From Candidatus Poribacteria bacterium (GTDB lineage Bacteria; Poribacteria; WGA-4E; GCA-2687025): a DNA stretch of 64,000 nucleotides. This document shows, in pieces, positions 50,989 through 59,632 of the stretch. The stretch is taken from the NCBI GenBank assembly GCA_028818695.1, contig JAPPNK010000005.1:62001-126000 (forward strand), in the 5' to 3' direction. Below the pieces are notes generated by a model. The model searched no databases, was not told the origin of the DNA, and saw nothing but the letters and a program-made list of their open reading frames with translations. Each line of letters starts with the position of its first letter. Within the stretch, counting starts at the first letter, position 1. Position numbers and translations under genes: made by a program.

Positions 50989-52292
50989 TCAACAGGAATC
51001 AGCCGCCGCGTCTTGCAAATCTGCGCGTAATACTCCCCGCTCGGCTTCACGATGCGCTCATAGGTCTGCGGGTCGACCGCCGCCAAACCGAACTTTGCCG
51101 ACATCCCCTCCGCCCATTCGAAGTTGTCCATGAGCGTCCAGTGATAATACCGCTGAATCGGAATGCCGTCTTGCCGCGCCTGAAGCGTCTGCGCGAGATG
51201 CTCGTAGATGAAACGGCTTCGTATCGCGTCGTCGGCGTCCGCGACGCCGTTTTCTGTGATATAGATCGGCTTGCCCGCCGCTTCGTAGGCGTCCGCGCAC
51301 ACTTGGCGCAGCCCCTCCGCGTCGATCTCCCAGCCCAGATCGTTTGTCGGGGCTTCGTCTGGGGTATGCCGTTGAAATCCTTTGCGCCTCCATCTCACGC
51401 GGTACGGCTGGTAGTAGTTGACGCCTGTAAAATCGGAAAAGTCGCCGCTGCCCTCCGGGTTGCTGTCATGCCGCAGCCATGGGTAGCCGTATGGAAACAG
51501 GAACGCGCCGGTCGAGAGCGCGAAGAGAGGAGCGTCTTGAAACAGATGCTCGGCGATCTTCGCGCCCAGCCTGTCGAGCCGTTTTTCAGGACGGGCGGGG
51601 CGCATTGCGCAGAAATGCTTGGCGGCGCCGACGCGCGTTTCGTCCTGCCATGCGTTTCTGCCGCGTATCTCATGGATGAGCCGATAGGCGCGGATATGCG
51701 CGCGGAGCATGTTTCGCACCGCCGCTCTGCATGCGCGCAAACGCCGCTTGCCCGGCGGCCAGATCGTCTGCAGATGTCCATGGTAGGCGTACACCGCCGG
51801 TTCGTTGACGGTGATCCACTCCGAGACGAGATCGCCCAGCGCGGAGACGACGCGCTCCGCATAGGTTTCAAACGCCTCAACCGCGGAGCGGTTCGTCCAG
51901 CCGCCGGCGTCCTCTATCCAGAGCGGGTTTGTGAAATGGTGAAGCGTGACAAGCGGAAGAACGCCGGCGTCTCGGAGCGCTCCGATCAGTTGCCTGTATT
52001 GATCCAGAGCCGCGGCGTCCCATGCGTCCTGCGTCGGCTGAAGGCGCGCCCATTCAATGCTGAGCCGATAGGTTTGGCAGTTCAGACGGCTGATCAGGGC
52101 GGCGTCTTCTAAGGCGCGCTCCCAGTGCATGCAGGCGTCTTTTGGGTGGGATCCGTCGGCCGTCTTGCCCTGCTCGCTCCAGCGCGCCCAGCTGTGGGGC
52201 AGTTCTCCGCCCTCTATCTGCGTCGCAGAGGTCGCCGACCCGAGGAGCAGATCGTCGGGGATCGCTTGCGCAGGCGCGGCTTCGTTGTTCAA
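50985..52292 (-). CDS. Glycoside hydrolase family 1 (beta-glucosidase-like)
   Basis: This 435-residue GH1 (beta/alpha)8 barrel has the acid/base Glu in WITVNEPAVYAYHG and the nucleophile Glu in PIYITENGVADADD. LLGSATSATQIEGG, YRLSIEWARLQP and YYHWTLMDNFEWAEG line the glycone site. No signal peptide is seen, so it is cytoplasmic. The start is TTG at 52292, which overlaps the TGA of the ABC transporter gene (TTGA), with AGAGGA about 10 nt upstream. Confidence 0.93.
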   Translation of the reverse strand: MNNEAAPAQAIPDDLLLGSATSATQIEGGELPHSWARWSEQGKTADGSHPKDACMHWERALEDAALISRLNCQTYRLSIEWARLQPTQDAWDAAALDQYRQLIGALRDAGVLPLVTLHHFTNPLWIEDAGGWTNRSAVEAFETYAERVVSALGDLVSEWITVNEPAVYAYHGHLQTIWPPGKRRLRACRAAVRNMLRAHIRAYRLIHEIRGRNAWQDETRVGAAKHFCAMRPARPEKRLDRLGAKIAEHLFQDAPLFALSTGAFLFPYGYPWLRHDSNPEGSGDFSDFTGVNYYQPYRVRWRRKGFQRHTPDEAPTNDLGWEIDAEGLRQVCADAYEAAGKPIYITENGVADADDAIRSRFIYEHLAQTLQARQDGIPIQRYYHWTLMDNFEWAEGMSAKFGLAAVDPQTYERIVKPSGEYYAQICKTRRLIPVE

Positions 52293-54352
52293 ATCAGGTC
52301 GTCCTCTATGTTGATTTGCCCGCGGAAGGGAGGTCTGCCCTCTCCGCCGCCTGCGCCAGGGCGGGAACCTCGGCGCCGGCTCGGCGGGGACGGCTTCGGC
52401 GTAACATCTCGAAACTGCATCTTGTGAAGCCGCGTGTAAACGCCGTTCTGCCCGATCAGCTCCTCATGGGAACCGCGCTCCACAATTTGACCGTTCTCAA
52501 GGGTCAAAATCTGATCTGCATGCCGTATCGTCGACAAGCGGTGCGCGATCACAAAGGTGGTGCGGTTCTTCACAAGATTGTCGACCGCCTGCTGAATCAG
52601 CGCCTCCGTTTCGGAATCGACCGCCGAGGTGGCTTCGTCCAGTATCAGAATGCGCGCGTCCGCCAAAATGGCGCGGGCAATCGATAAACGCTGCCGTTGC
52701 CCGCCGGACAGCTTCACGCCGCGCTCGCCGATTTCGGTCTTGTAACCTTCGGGCATCTCTTCAATGAACTCCGCCGCGTTCGCCGCGACGGCCGCTTCGC
52801 GCAGATCCTCATCTGTCGCATCCAGACGCCCGTAGCGCAGATTGTTCTCCACCGTGTCATTAAACAAAAACGGGTCTTGCGACACCAGTCCGATCTGCCG
52901 CCGATACTCGGTCAGATCAAGCCAGCGCAGATCCATTCCATCGATCAACACAACCCCGTTGATCGGATCGTAAAAGCGCGGGATCAGGTTCACCAGCGTT
53001 GTCTTTCCCGCTCCGCTGGGTCCGACAAGCGCGATCATCTCGCCCGGTTCGGCTCTCAGGTCGATATTGCGCAGCGTCTCGCCGCCCGTTTGATACGCGA
53101 AGGAGACGTTTTGAAACTCCACGCGGCCGGACAGCTTCGGCAGCGAGACGGGGTTTTTTGGCAACGCGATTTGCGGCTCCGTGTCCAGCAGCTCAAACAC
53201 CCGCTCGCTGGACGCCAGCGCCTGCTGGACATGGTTGTAATAACGGGTAAAGCCGGTGATCGGACCGAACACCATCGGCAGATACTGAATGAAGACGACA
53301 AACATGCCGGGGCTGATGGCGCCGGACATTGCCCGCACGCTGCCGATGCCCAGCACCGCCAACATTCCGATCTGGTTCAGCATATCGATCCACGGACGAA
53401 ACATGACAAAAATGGTCGCTATGCGCACATTTAAGGTGTAATTTTCTCGGCTTTTTTCGTTGAAGCGATTCAGCTCATGCTCCTCGCGCGCGAAGCTTTT
53501 CACAACGCGGATGCCGGAGATGTTGTCTTGAAGCAGCGCGTTCAGCTCCCCGACTTTAGTGCGCAGCTCGCGGAAGTTCTTGCGCAGCATGCGTCCGATG
53601 ATGTAGGTTGAAATGAGAAGCAGCGGAACCGCTGTCATCGCCATGAGCGTCAGCTGCCAGTCCCATGTCAAGCAGAAATAGAGGACCCAGACGAGGCGGC
53701 ATATGTCGGTGATGAGCGAGACGACGGGACCGACAATTACCTGCTCTAACGAGTTGACATCGTTCACGACGCGCGACATGACGTCGCCGGTCTTCTGATT
53801 TTCAAAATAGCCGACCGAAAGCCGCTGCATATGATCATAGACCTGACTGCGCATGTCGTACACGAGCGACTGCCCGACGCGCGCCATGATATACCCCTGA
53901 ACGACGCCGAGTACCCGGCTGGCGGCAAAAAGCAGCAGAAACGCCAGAACCAGCACAACCGCCGAGACGATCTTTTCTTCGGAGTCTCGCATCCAGTTTT
54001 CAGCGACCCAATCGGCGAAGGCGTTGATATGCGGCGTGATGGGCAATTCAACGCGGGGGCGAAACGACGGTTCATCGGAGCCTTGAGCGCGCTCCGCTTC
54101 ACGCGCAGGTCTTTCAACGCCTTGCTCATTCTCTCTGGCGCCTTCAAAGATCTTGTCGATGGCGACGCCCATGACCTGCGCCGGCAGAACGCTCATGAAC
54201 GCCGACGCCAGCGACGCAATCAATATAACCAGTATCCAAAAGGTGTAAGGCTTCGCATATTTGAGAAGGCGGCCGTAGGTTTTTCGAAACTCAACCTTCG
54301 GCTGCGATTCGGCGTCGGGTCTCGAATAGCGGCCGCCTTGAAAACTGCGCAT
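52289..54352 (-). CDS. ABC exporter, fused permease and ATPase (MsbA/LmrA type)
   Basis: This 687-residue half-transporter has six predicted membrane helices in the N-terminal 350 residues, starting YTFWILVILIASLASAF. The nucleotide-binding domain has Walker A GPSGAGKTT, signature LSGGQRQR, Walker B ILILDEATSAVDSE and the H-loop His in IAHRLSTI. An inserted charged loop (about residues 75-110) precedes the third helix. The C-terminal tail is Pro/Arg/Gly-rich and unusual. It may export lipid, peptide or drug. A GTG 3 codons upstream is an alternative start. Confidence 0.92.
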   Translation of the reverse strand: MRSFQGGRYSRPDAESQPKVEFRKTYGRLLKYAKPYTFWILVILIASLASAFMSVLPAQVMGVAIDKIFEGARENEQGVERPAREAERAQGSDEPSFRPRVELPITPHINAFADWVAENWMRDSEEKIVSAVVLVLAFLLLFAASRVLGVVQGYIMARVGQSLVYDMRSQVYDHMQRLSVGYFENQKTGDVMSRVVNDVNSLEQVIVGPVVSLITDICRLVWVLYFCLTWDWQLTLMAMTAVPLLLISTYIIGRMLRKNFRELRTKVGELNALLQDNISGIRVVKSFAREEHELNRFNEKSRENYTLNVRIATIFVMFRPWIDMLNQIGMLAVLGIGSVRAMSGAISPGMFVVFIQYLPMVFGPITGFTRYYNHVQQALASSERVFELLDTEPQIALPKNPVSLPKLSGRVEFQNVSFAYQTGGETLRNIDLRAEPGEMIALVGPSGAGKTTLVNLIPRFYDPINGVVLIDGMDLRWLDLTEYRRQIGLVSQDPFLFNDTVENNLRYGRLDATDEDLREAAVAANAAEFIEEMPEGYKTEIGERGVKLSGGQRQRLSIARAILADARILILDEATSAVDSETEALIQQAVDNLVKNRTTFVIAHRLSTIRHADQILTLENGQIVERGSHEELIGQNGVYTRLHKMQFRDVTPKPSPPSRRRGSRPGAGGGEGRPPFRGQINIEDDLI

Positions 54353-54451
54353 CGTTCGCACACGCCCCTGTTTTAACTTTACAAAGCCAATATAACCGAT
54401 ATTGCGGAACCCGTCATGCGAAGCGGGCGTTTGTGAGGCTGCCTGGGCGGG

Positions 54452-55144
54452 CTATGCCGTTCTCTTGCGCGCGATCACATACACGGCTCCCGCTGTACGG
54501 CGCGCGTCCCTAAGGCGAACAAGCCATAAATCCAGCAGCAGAAGCGGAGAAAGAATCCATCCGACCAGCCATCCGACCGCCTTCGCAATCCAGATGTTTC
54601 CAAACGAAAGCAGCAGCCCCAGCCATTCTCGAAAAACCCAGAGCAGCGCCGCCGTCGGTCCGACGCATGATCCGCTTTTGAGAATCTCATACTCCGAAAA
54701 GAGCGACTCAAAACCCTCAAGCGTCCACCGATGCAGGTCGATCGGCGAGGGATGAAACGGCTGTAAAAACGGAACCGCCGCGCAGACGACTCCGCCTGGC
54801 GCCAGCGTCCGATGGATCTCGGCGGCGACGCGGGACGGATCGCGGACATGTTCTAGGACCGCCTCCGCGATGACAGCGTCCAACGACTCATCGGCGAACG
54901 GCAGCAAGTGGCCGTCCCCAACCACATCGACATTTGGGACCGGGGCGATCTCTAGGTTGATGAAATGCGGGGCGCGCTTGCGTTCGCCCGAGCCGAGGTC
55001 CAACGTCCGCGCCTCATGCCCCCATTCGCGCGTCAATCGGCGCAATTCGGCGTCCCAATACGGCGCGGGGCAGGGGCATGACGCCAGCGCGTAGAGCCAT
55101 CGGCGCCGCTTCACCCAGAACTTGAACCGAACGAATCTCTCCAC
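54452..55144 (-). CDS. SAM-dependent methyltransferase (type 11) with C-terminal membrane segment
   Basis: The 230-residue protein has motif I TLDLGSGERKRAPHFINLEI, then VVGDGHLLPFADESLDAVIAEAVLEHVRDP and the post-motif LAPGGVVCAAVPFLQPFHPSP. All are typical of class I methyltransferases. The C-terminal part has strongly hydrophobic helices (LGLLLSFGNIWIAKAVGWLV, ILSPLLLLDLWL), so it is probably membrane-associated and may act on a lipid or glycan. The start is GTG at 55144. Confidence 0.83.
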   Translation of the reverse strand: MERFVRFKFWVKRRRWLYALASCPCPAPYWDAELRRLTREWGHEARTLDLGSGERKRAPHFINLEIAPVPNVDVVGDGHLLPFADESLDAVIAEAVLEHVRDPSRVAAEIHRTLAPGGVVCAAVPFLQPFHPSPIDLHRWTLEGFESLFSEYEILKSGSCVGPTAALLWVFREWLGLLLSFGNIWIAKAVGWLVGWILSPLLLLDLWLVRLRDARRTAGAVYVIARKRTA

Positions 55145-55162
55145 AGCTTGCTGAAAGCGTCT

Positions 55163-55864
55163 TCAACGCGCCTTCATTTGCCCCCATGTCGACGCCAGTT
55201 TACCCTTCGGATCGACGCCGAGGTCGAAGTTTCGGCTCTGCCAGTCTCGTTCTCGTTTGGTTGGAAGTCTGCCTGTCCTCGCCGTCGGATTGTCGGTCAG
55301 GTAAAGCGCGTCCAGCATCGCGGCGTTTTCGTTCGTCCAGACGGTGATGACCGCCAAGCCCTCCTTCAGCTCCCAGACTCGGTCCATCCGGCCGCCGGCG
55401 TCGCGTCGATGGTCAACGCGGTCCCAAACCCATACGGGGCTTTTGGGGCGCAGCCTCCACTGGTACGCTAGGTTCCTGGACCTTTGCGGGTTTCGATCCT
55501 GGTCGGCTTTGCGGTTGCCGTCCTGCCATATGGTCACCCAGAACGTATCGCTGCGATTGTCCCAGGCGATCACATGGCCAAACAGCATATAGCTGCCTCT
55601 GTTCTCAATCGGAACGGTGAAACGCGCATAGCCGGCGTTGCCGCCGTTCTGATTTGGAGCTCCCGGCGCCCAGATAAATTGTCCGTTCGAGGGGTCGTTC
55701 GGCTTCTGTCCGCCTCTGTTGGCAGCGCTTTGCGGAACGGCTGCCTGCATCGGCCGGACGACGGTCTGCGCCAGCTCCGCCTCCAGCGCCAACTCGGCAC
55801 CATGGGCTGACAAGAGGGCGAACGAAAGAGCCGCCGCCAATGCCGCAGTCGATAAAATGCGCAT
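55163..55864 (-). CDS. Secreted beta-sandwich protein, paralog A of three
   Basis: This 233-residue protein has a signal peptide (MRILSTAALAAALSFALLSAHG) followed by AELALEAELAQ, which is shared by all three paralogs. The domain resembles carbohydrate-binding galactose-binding-like sandwiches: NAGYARFTVPIENRGSYMLFG, WDNRSDTFWVTIWQDG and the WVWDRVDHRRDAGG segment. It ends with the shared tail VDPKGKLASTWGQMK. No catalytic residues are evident. ATG has AAGGA upstream. The paralogs lie in tandem with short gaps. Confidence 0.75.
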   Translation of the reverse strand: MRILSTAALAAALSFALLSAHGAELALEAELAQTVVRPMQAAVPQSAANRGGQKPNDPSNGQFIWAPGAPNQNGGNAGYARFTVPIENRGSYMLFGHVIAWDNRSDTFWVTIWQDGNRKADQDRNPQRSRNLAYQWRLRPKSPVWVWDRVDHRRDAGGRMDRVWELKEGLAVITVWTNENAAMLDALYLTDNPTARTGRLPTKRERDWQSRNFDLGVDPKGKLASTWGQMKAR

Positions 55865-55890
55865 GTTTCATCCTTCCCGATCATGACCCG

Positions 55891-56592
55891 TCAGCGCGTT
55901 TTGAGAGACGCCCAGGCGGACGCCAACTTCCCGCTCGGATTGACGCTCAGATCGAAGTTGTTTCGCTGACGTTCTCTATCTTCATCAGTTGGGAGTCTGC
56001 CTGTTGCGGCATTGGCGTCGCTCGTTAGGAAGAGCGCGTCCAGCATGGAGGCGTCTTCGCGCGCCCATATAGTGATGGTCGCCAGGCCCTTTTCCAGCTC
56101 CCATGCGCGGTCGAAGGTTCCGCCGTCCAGCCAGTGATTGACCCTGTCCCAAACCCAATTATTGCCTTTTGGGTTCAGCGCCCAGCGGTAGTTGGTGTCT
56201 TTTGAGGCTTGCGGGTTTGGATCGTCGTCCGCGTCGTTATTGCCGTCCTGCCATATGGTGACCCAGAACGAGTCGCTGTTGCCGTCCCAGGCGACGATAT
56301 GCCCGAAGAGCCGATAGGTTCCGGGCTCTTCGATGGGAATGGTGAATCGGGCGTAGCCTGAATCTCCGCCGCCTGTCCCAGGCGGACCTGGCGCCCATAC
56401 GAATCTGCCGTTGGACGGTTCGTTTGGAGCTGGACCGCCGGCGTCGTCCACATCGTCAGGAACCGCAATGACCATGGCCGGCTCAACCTCTTGGGCTAGT
56501 TCCGCCTCTAAAGCCAGCTCATCGGCTTGGGCTGACATTAGAGCCAAGCAGAGCGCGCCGATCGTCCATGCGGCGCAATTCAACGTTTTCAT
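55891..56592 (-). CDS. Secreted beta-sandwich protein, paralog B of three
   Basis: The 233-residue protein has signal peptide MKTLNCAAWTIGALCLALMS and then DELALEAELAQEVEPAMVIA. The sandwich motifs are GYARFTIPIEEPGTYRLFG, WDGNSDSFWVTIWQDG, the Asp/Asn-rich DADDDPNPQAS, and WVWDRVNHWLDGGTFDRAWEL. It ends VNPSGKLASAWASLK. Asp-rich loops suggest calcium binding. It lies 26 nt upstream of paralog A in transcription order. Confidence 0.75.
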   Translation of the reverse strand: MKTLNCAAWTIGALCLALMSAQADELALEAELAQEVEPAMVIAVPDDVDDAGGPAPNEPSNGRFVWAPGPPGTGGGDSGYARFTIPIEEPGTYRLFGHIVAWDGNSDSFWVTIWQDGNNDADDDPNPQASKDTNYRWALNPKGNNWVWDRVNHWLDGGTFDRAWELEKGLATITIWAREDASMLDALFLTSDANAATGRLPTDEDRERQRNNFDLSVNPSGKLASAWASLKTR

Positions 56593-56629
56593 GTTCTCTC
56601 CTTTCGTCCGCGGGATGCGCTGGAATTTG

Positions 56630-57307
56630 CTAATGCTTCAGTTCCGCCCAAAACGAGGCGAGCTTGCCTTGCGGTTCAACATTTGCCGTCTGGCCTGTCT
56701 GAAGAGCGACATCGTCCGGGTTCGGCGTCCGCAGCGGAACGTCGTCAGCCGTCTCGGAAAGGTTGTCTGTGATGAAGACGCAATCAAGCATGGCCGCCGT
56801 TTCGCGCGAGTAGATCGTCAGCAGCTGTTTTCCCGCGGACAACTCCCATACGCGCTCGAATGTTCCGCCGTCAAGCCACTGATTGACACGGTCCCAAGCC
56901 CAGACAGTTCCTTTTGGATTGACAGACCATCGAAAATGCGTGTTCTTCGACTCCTGCGGATTTTCATCTGGGTCGGCTCCATCGATTTTGACCCAGAAGG
57001 AATCGCTGTTGCCGTCCCAAGCGACGATACGACCCCAGACGGCGTACTGCCCCGCCGCAGAAATATTAAACTCAAGCGCGATGAATCCCGCGTCTCCGCC
57101 GCCTGTCGCAGGCGGACCTGGCGCCCATACAAACTTGCCGCCGGAAGGCTCGTCTGGAGCCTCTCCGCCTTCAGGGACAACGTCGGATGGAACGGCGACG
57201 ACCATCGGCTCCTCCAGATCGCCCAGTTCCGCTTCGAGAGCCACATCCGCCGCCTGCGCCAGCGCAGCAGCCGCGCCGAGAACGGCAACGCAAATCAGTC
57301 GTTTCAT
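56630..57307 (-). CDS. Secreted beta-sandwich protein, paralog C of three
   Basis: The protein of about 225 residues has signal peptide MKRLICVAVLGAAAALAQA and then ADVALEAELGDLEEPMVVAV. The motifs are GFIALEFNISAAGQYAVWG, WDGNSDSFWVKIDGADPDEN and WAWDRVNQWLDGGTFERVWEL. It ends VEPQGKLASFWAELK. The shared domain and tail place it with paralogs A and B. ATG 57307 is preferred to the ATG 7 codons upstream because AGGAGG then lies in the leader. Confidence 0.75.
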   Translation of the reverse strand: MKRLICVAVLGAAAALAQAADVALEAELGDLEEPMVVAVPSDVVPEGGEAPDEPSGGKFVWAPGPPATGGGDAGFIALEFNISAAGQYAVWGRIVAWDGNSDSFWVKIDGADPDENPQESKNTHFRWSVNPKGTVWAWDRVNQWLDGGTFERVWELSAGKQLLTIYSRETAAMLDCVFITDNLSETADDVPLRTPNPDDVALQTGQTANVEPQGKLASFWAELKH

Positions 57308-57361
57308 CTTCTGCTTTTCCTCCTGCATTATTGGAATGTTTGCGGGAGGTATCTTACCATA

Positions 57362-58360
57362 TTAATCGCTGCGGCGCTTCAATAGCGACCAGTAAAACAG
57401 CTTATATTGTTGTAAATCCACTGCTAGAGCGCCCGGGCGCCAGACAGGCTTTGTGTCCCAGCCGTCTGAACGGGTCAAACGCGCCGCGCCCGTCCCGTCG
57501 GCGTTCATCCAAGCGACCGCCCATTTCCCTTCCTCCGTCTCGGTTTGATAAAGAATCTTGGAGCCGTCCGGCGACCAGGACGGAAAAGCGTCGTCTAAAT
57601 CGTTCTTTGTCAACAAGGTTAGCTGATTTGTCTTTAGGTTGAGTCGATAGATGTCGAAGTCGCCGTCTCGGTCTGAAGCGAACGCGAGGCTCTCTCCGTC
57701 CGGCGACCAGGACGGGTAGCAGTCGTACCGCGCATGGTCGGTCAAGCGGGTCTCCGCGCCAGTCTCTATGTTTAAAAGGCGCACATCCGTATTGCCGCCC
57801 CGCACAGTTGCAAAGGCGAGCCGCGTTCCGTCCGGAGACCATGCCGGCAGCTTGTCGTCTTCTGGATGATTCGTCAAACGCCGCGTATCCGTTCCGTCCG
57901 AACGGACGAGGTACAGGTCAAATCCGCCTGCGCGGTCGGAGCTGAAGGCGATCCATTCTCCGTTGGGCGACCATGCCGGCGCCTTGTCGATCCAGTCGCC
58001 GAAGGTGATCTGTCGAAGATCGGAGCCGTCCGCGCGGACGGCGTAAAGATTGGCTCTTCCGCCTAAAGAAGAAAAAAAGGCGAGCCGCGTTCCGTCAGGC
58101 GACCATGTCGGGTGGAAGTCGGAGCCGTCTGTGTCGGCGATCATCTGCGCCTGCCCGCCGTTCAGGTCAAGCGTATAGACAGCCCATCCGCCTGAACGGT
58201 CTGAAGCGAAGGCGATCGTGTCGGCCGCCGCGTCTGGAGCCGTCCATACAGCGCAGATCAGCAGCGCCGTTTTAACGCAGAGTCCGCACCGTTCGGCGAA
58301 CCCTTGGCGAGTTTCGGCGCCGGTCCCTCCGCGCCAGATAGCGGTGAAATTCTCGAACAT
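57362..58360 (-). CDS. TolB-like WD40/PD40 beta-propeller protein
   Basis: The 332-residue protein has a signal-like helix (VKTALLICAVWTAPDAAA) and six repeats containing WSPDGTRLAF / SDRDGDFDIYRL. These form a PD40 beta-propeller similar to the C-terminal domain of TolB. No TolB N-terminal domain is present. It is probably periplasmic. ATG 58360 overlaps the upstream gene by 89 bp and leaves a long n-region. No better start codon is seen. Confidence 0.82.
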   Translation of the reverse strand: MFENFTAIWRGGTGAETRQGFAERCGLCVKTALLICAVWTAPDAAADTIAFASDRSGGWAVYTLDLNGGQAQMIADTDGSDFHPTWSPDGTRLAFFSSLGGRANLYAVRADGSDLRQITFGDWIDKAPAWSPNGEWIAFSSDRAGGFDLYLVRSDGTDTRRLTNHPEDDKLPAWSPDGTRLAFATVRGGNTDVRLLNIETGAETRLTDHARYDCYPSWSPDGESLAFASDRDGDFDIYRLNLKTNQLTLLTKNDLDDAFPSWSPDGSKILYQTETEEGKWAVAWMNADGTGAARLTRSDGWDTKPVWRPGALAVDLQQYKLFYWSLLKRRSD

Positions 58361-59603
58361 CCCTTTTTCGTCGATCCGATTTGAAATAAGCGAACTGAAT
58401 GGTCGTGTCCGGCGTCTCTTCAGGCGCGGACGCCATCATCCCGTATTCGACAGGGTCCGACATTCCCATGACCGTTTCGCCGCACTGCTCCCACAACTCT
58501 CCGTCGACGCTGGCGAGGGCGGTTATGACATCGCCCTTGCGCTCTAAGCGGAGAAAGGTTTGCTTCGCGTCTTGCATGGCGGCGCGCCCTAGAAGGCGGG
58601 TGAAGCGCCAGTCATGGCGTTGAAACATGACGTCGCCGTGGAAGTCATGGGGGCGGCAGGTTTTTTCTAGGCGTACGCATCGATTTTCGTCCTTGCGAAT
58701 ATACAGCCCGCCATGCTCCAGCCCGCCCGCCGACAGGGGCAGCATCGTCTCGATGGCAAAGTCGCCGCGGGTGTATTGATAGATGCGCGGGGCGTTGTGT
58801 TCCGCTTCATAGGTCAAGTCCTGCCCTTTTTTTGCTGAAAAGGTGAGGACGCCGTGGCGCAGGTTCCAGTCCCCGCCTTCGGGGTCTCTCCAGCGCCAGC
58901 CTCTGCCGAGTCCGTTCTGAAACTCGTCCTTGAGCGTCTCGACGGTGAACTCGGAGCGGTCCGACCAGCAGGCGATGTCGATGGAGGAGATGTCGTTGCC
59001 GATGGAATGCGGGAGATCGTCTAGGCTTGGGAATTCTTTGTAATGTTCCGTAGAGCGCATTTCGATCGGCATGCGCAGACCGGCAAAGTTCGGCTCTGAG
59101 TAGAAGGTGACGCGGCAGCCTTTGCGCGGGAAATTCGGTCCTTTGTAGATCTTGATGGAGGAGATCGTGTTTTCCTGTCCGATTTCGCGCGTGTTGGGTA
59201 TGTCGCGCACAATCGTTTGACGCCGTCCGCCGAAATTTGGCCAGTTATAGGTCTCAATCACAATCGGTATGCTTCCCCATTGGGGTCCTGCCGATTCGCT
59301 TTCCGCCTCAAAACGTATCGATTCGGGGGAGCCGAAGCGGTGCGCCAGGTCTTGAATGTTCGGATAGAAGCCTGGGGCTAACGCCAAGCGGTTGCCGCGG
59401 TACCTGTCGCGGTCGTAGAGAACAGCTTTTTGATTTGGAGAGGTTTCAAACCCCGGTCCTTCGAAGATGCGCGCTGAAAAGATTCTGCCGTGCATTCCCA
59501 TGTCGGCGCGGCTCACAGCGTTTTCAACGACGACAGCTCGGCGCCCGCTGAACGCCCAGCCTTCGTAAAGCTCTACCACCAGCCTCGGTCGGATAATCGG
59601 CAT
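58272..59603 (-). CDS. Beta/gamma-crystallin + DUF1349-like protein, copy 1
   Basis: The 443-residue protein has no signal peptide. The N-terminal 220 residues hold four Greek-key motifs. They are VELYEGWAFSGRR, AVLYDRDRYRGNRL, VIETYNWPNFGGRR (ending ENTISSIKI) and VTFYSEPNFAGLRM (ending NDISSIDI). The F/Y-x-G and N/D-x-I-S-S patterns are those of calcium-binding beta/gamma-crystallin domains. Residues about 225-410 resemble DUF1349 concanavalin-like proteins (LKDEFQNGLGRGWRW, FAIETMLPLSAGGLEHGGLYIR). The C-terminus is Arg-rich. It is close to copy 2, 29 nt upstream. Confidence 0.8.
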   Translation of the reverse strand: MPIIRPRLVVELYEGWAFSGRRAVVVENAVSRADMGMHGRIFSARIFEGPGFETSPNQKAVLYDRDRYRGNRLALAPGFYPNIQDLAHRFGSPESIRFEAESESAGPQWGSIPIVIETYNWPNFGGRRQTIVRDIPNTREIGQENTISSIKIYKGPNFPRKGCRVTFYSEPNFAGLRMPIEMRSTEHYKEFPSLDDLPHSIGNDISSIDIACWSDRSEFTVETLKDEFQNGLGRGWRWRDPEGGDWNLRHGVLTFSAKKGQDLTYEAEHNAPRIYQYTRGDFAIETMLPLSAGGLEHGGLYIRKDENRCVRLEKTCRPHDFHGDVMFQRHDWRFTRLLGRAAMQDAKQTFLRLERKGDVITALASVDGELWEQCGETVMGMSDPVEYGMMASAPEETPDTTIQFAYFKSDRRKRDVREFHRYLARRDRRRNSPRVRRTVRTLR

Positions 59604-59632
59604 CTTCTTTTATCCCGTCCACACGTCGTTCG

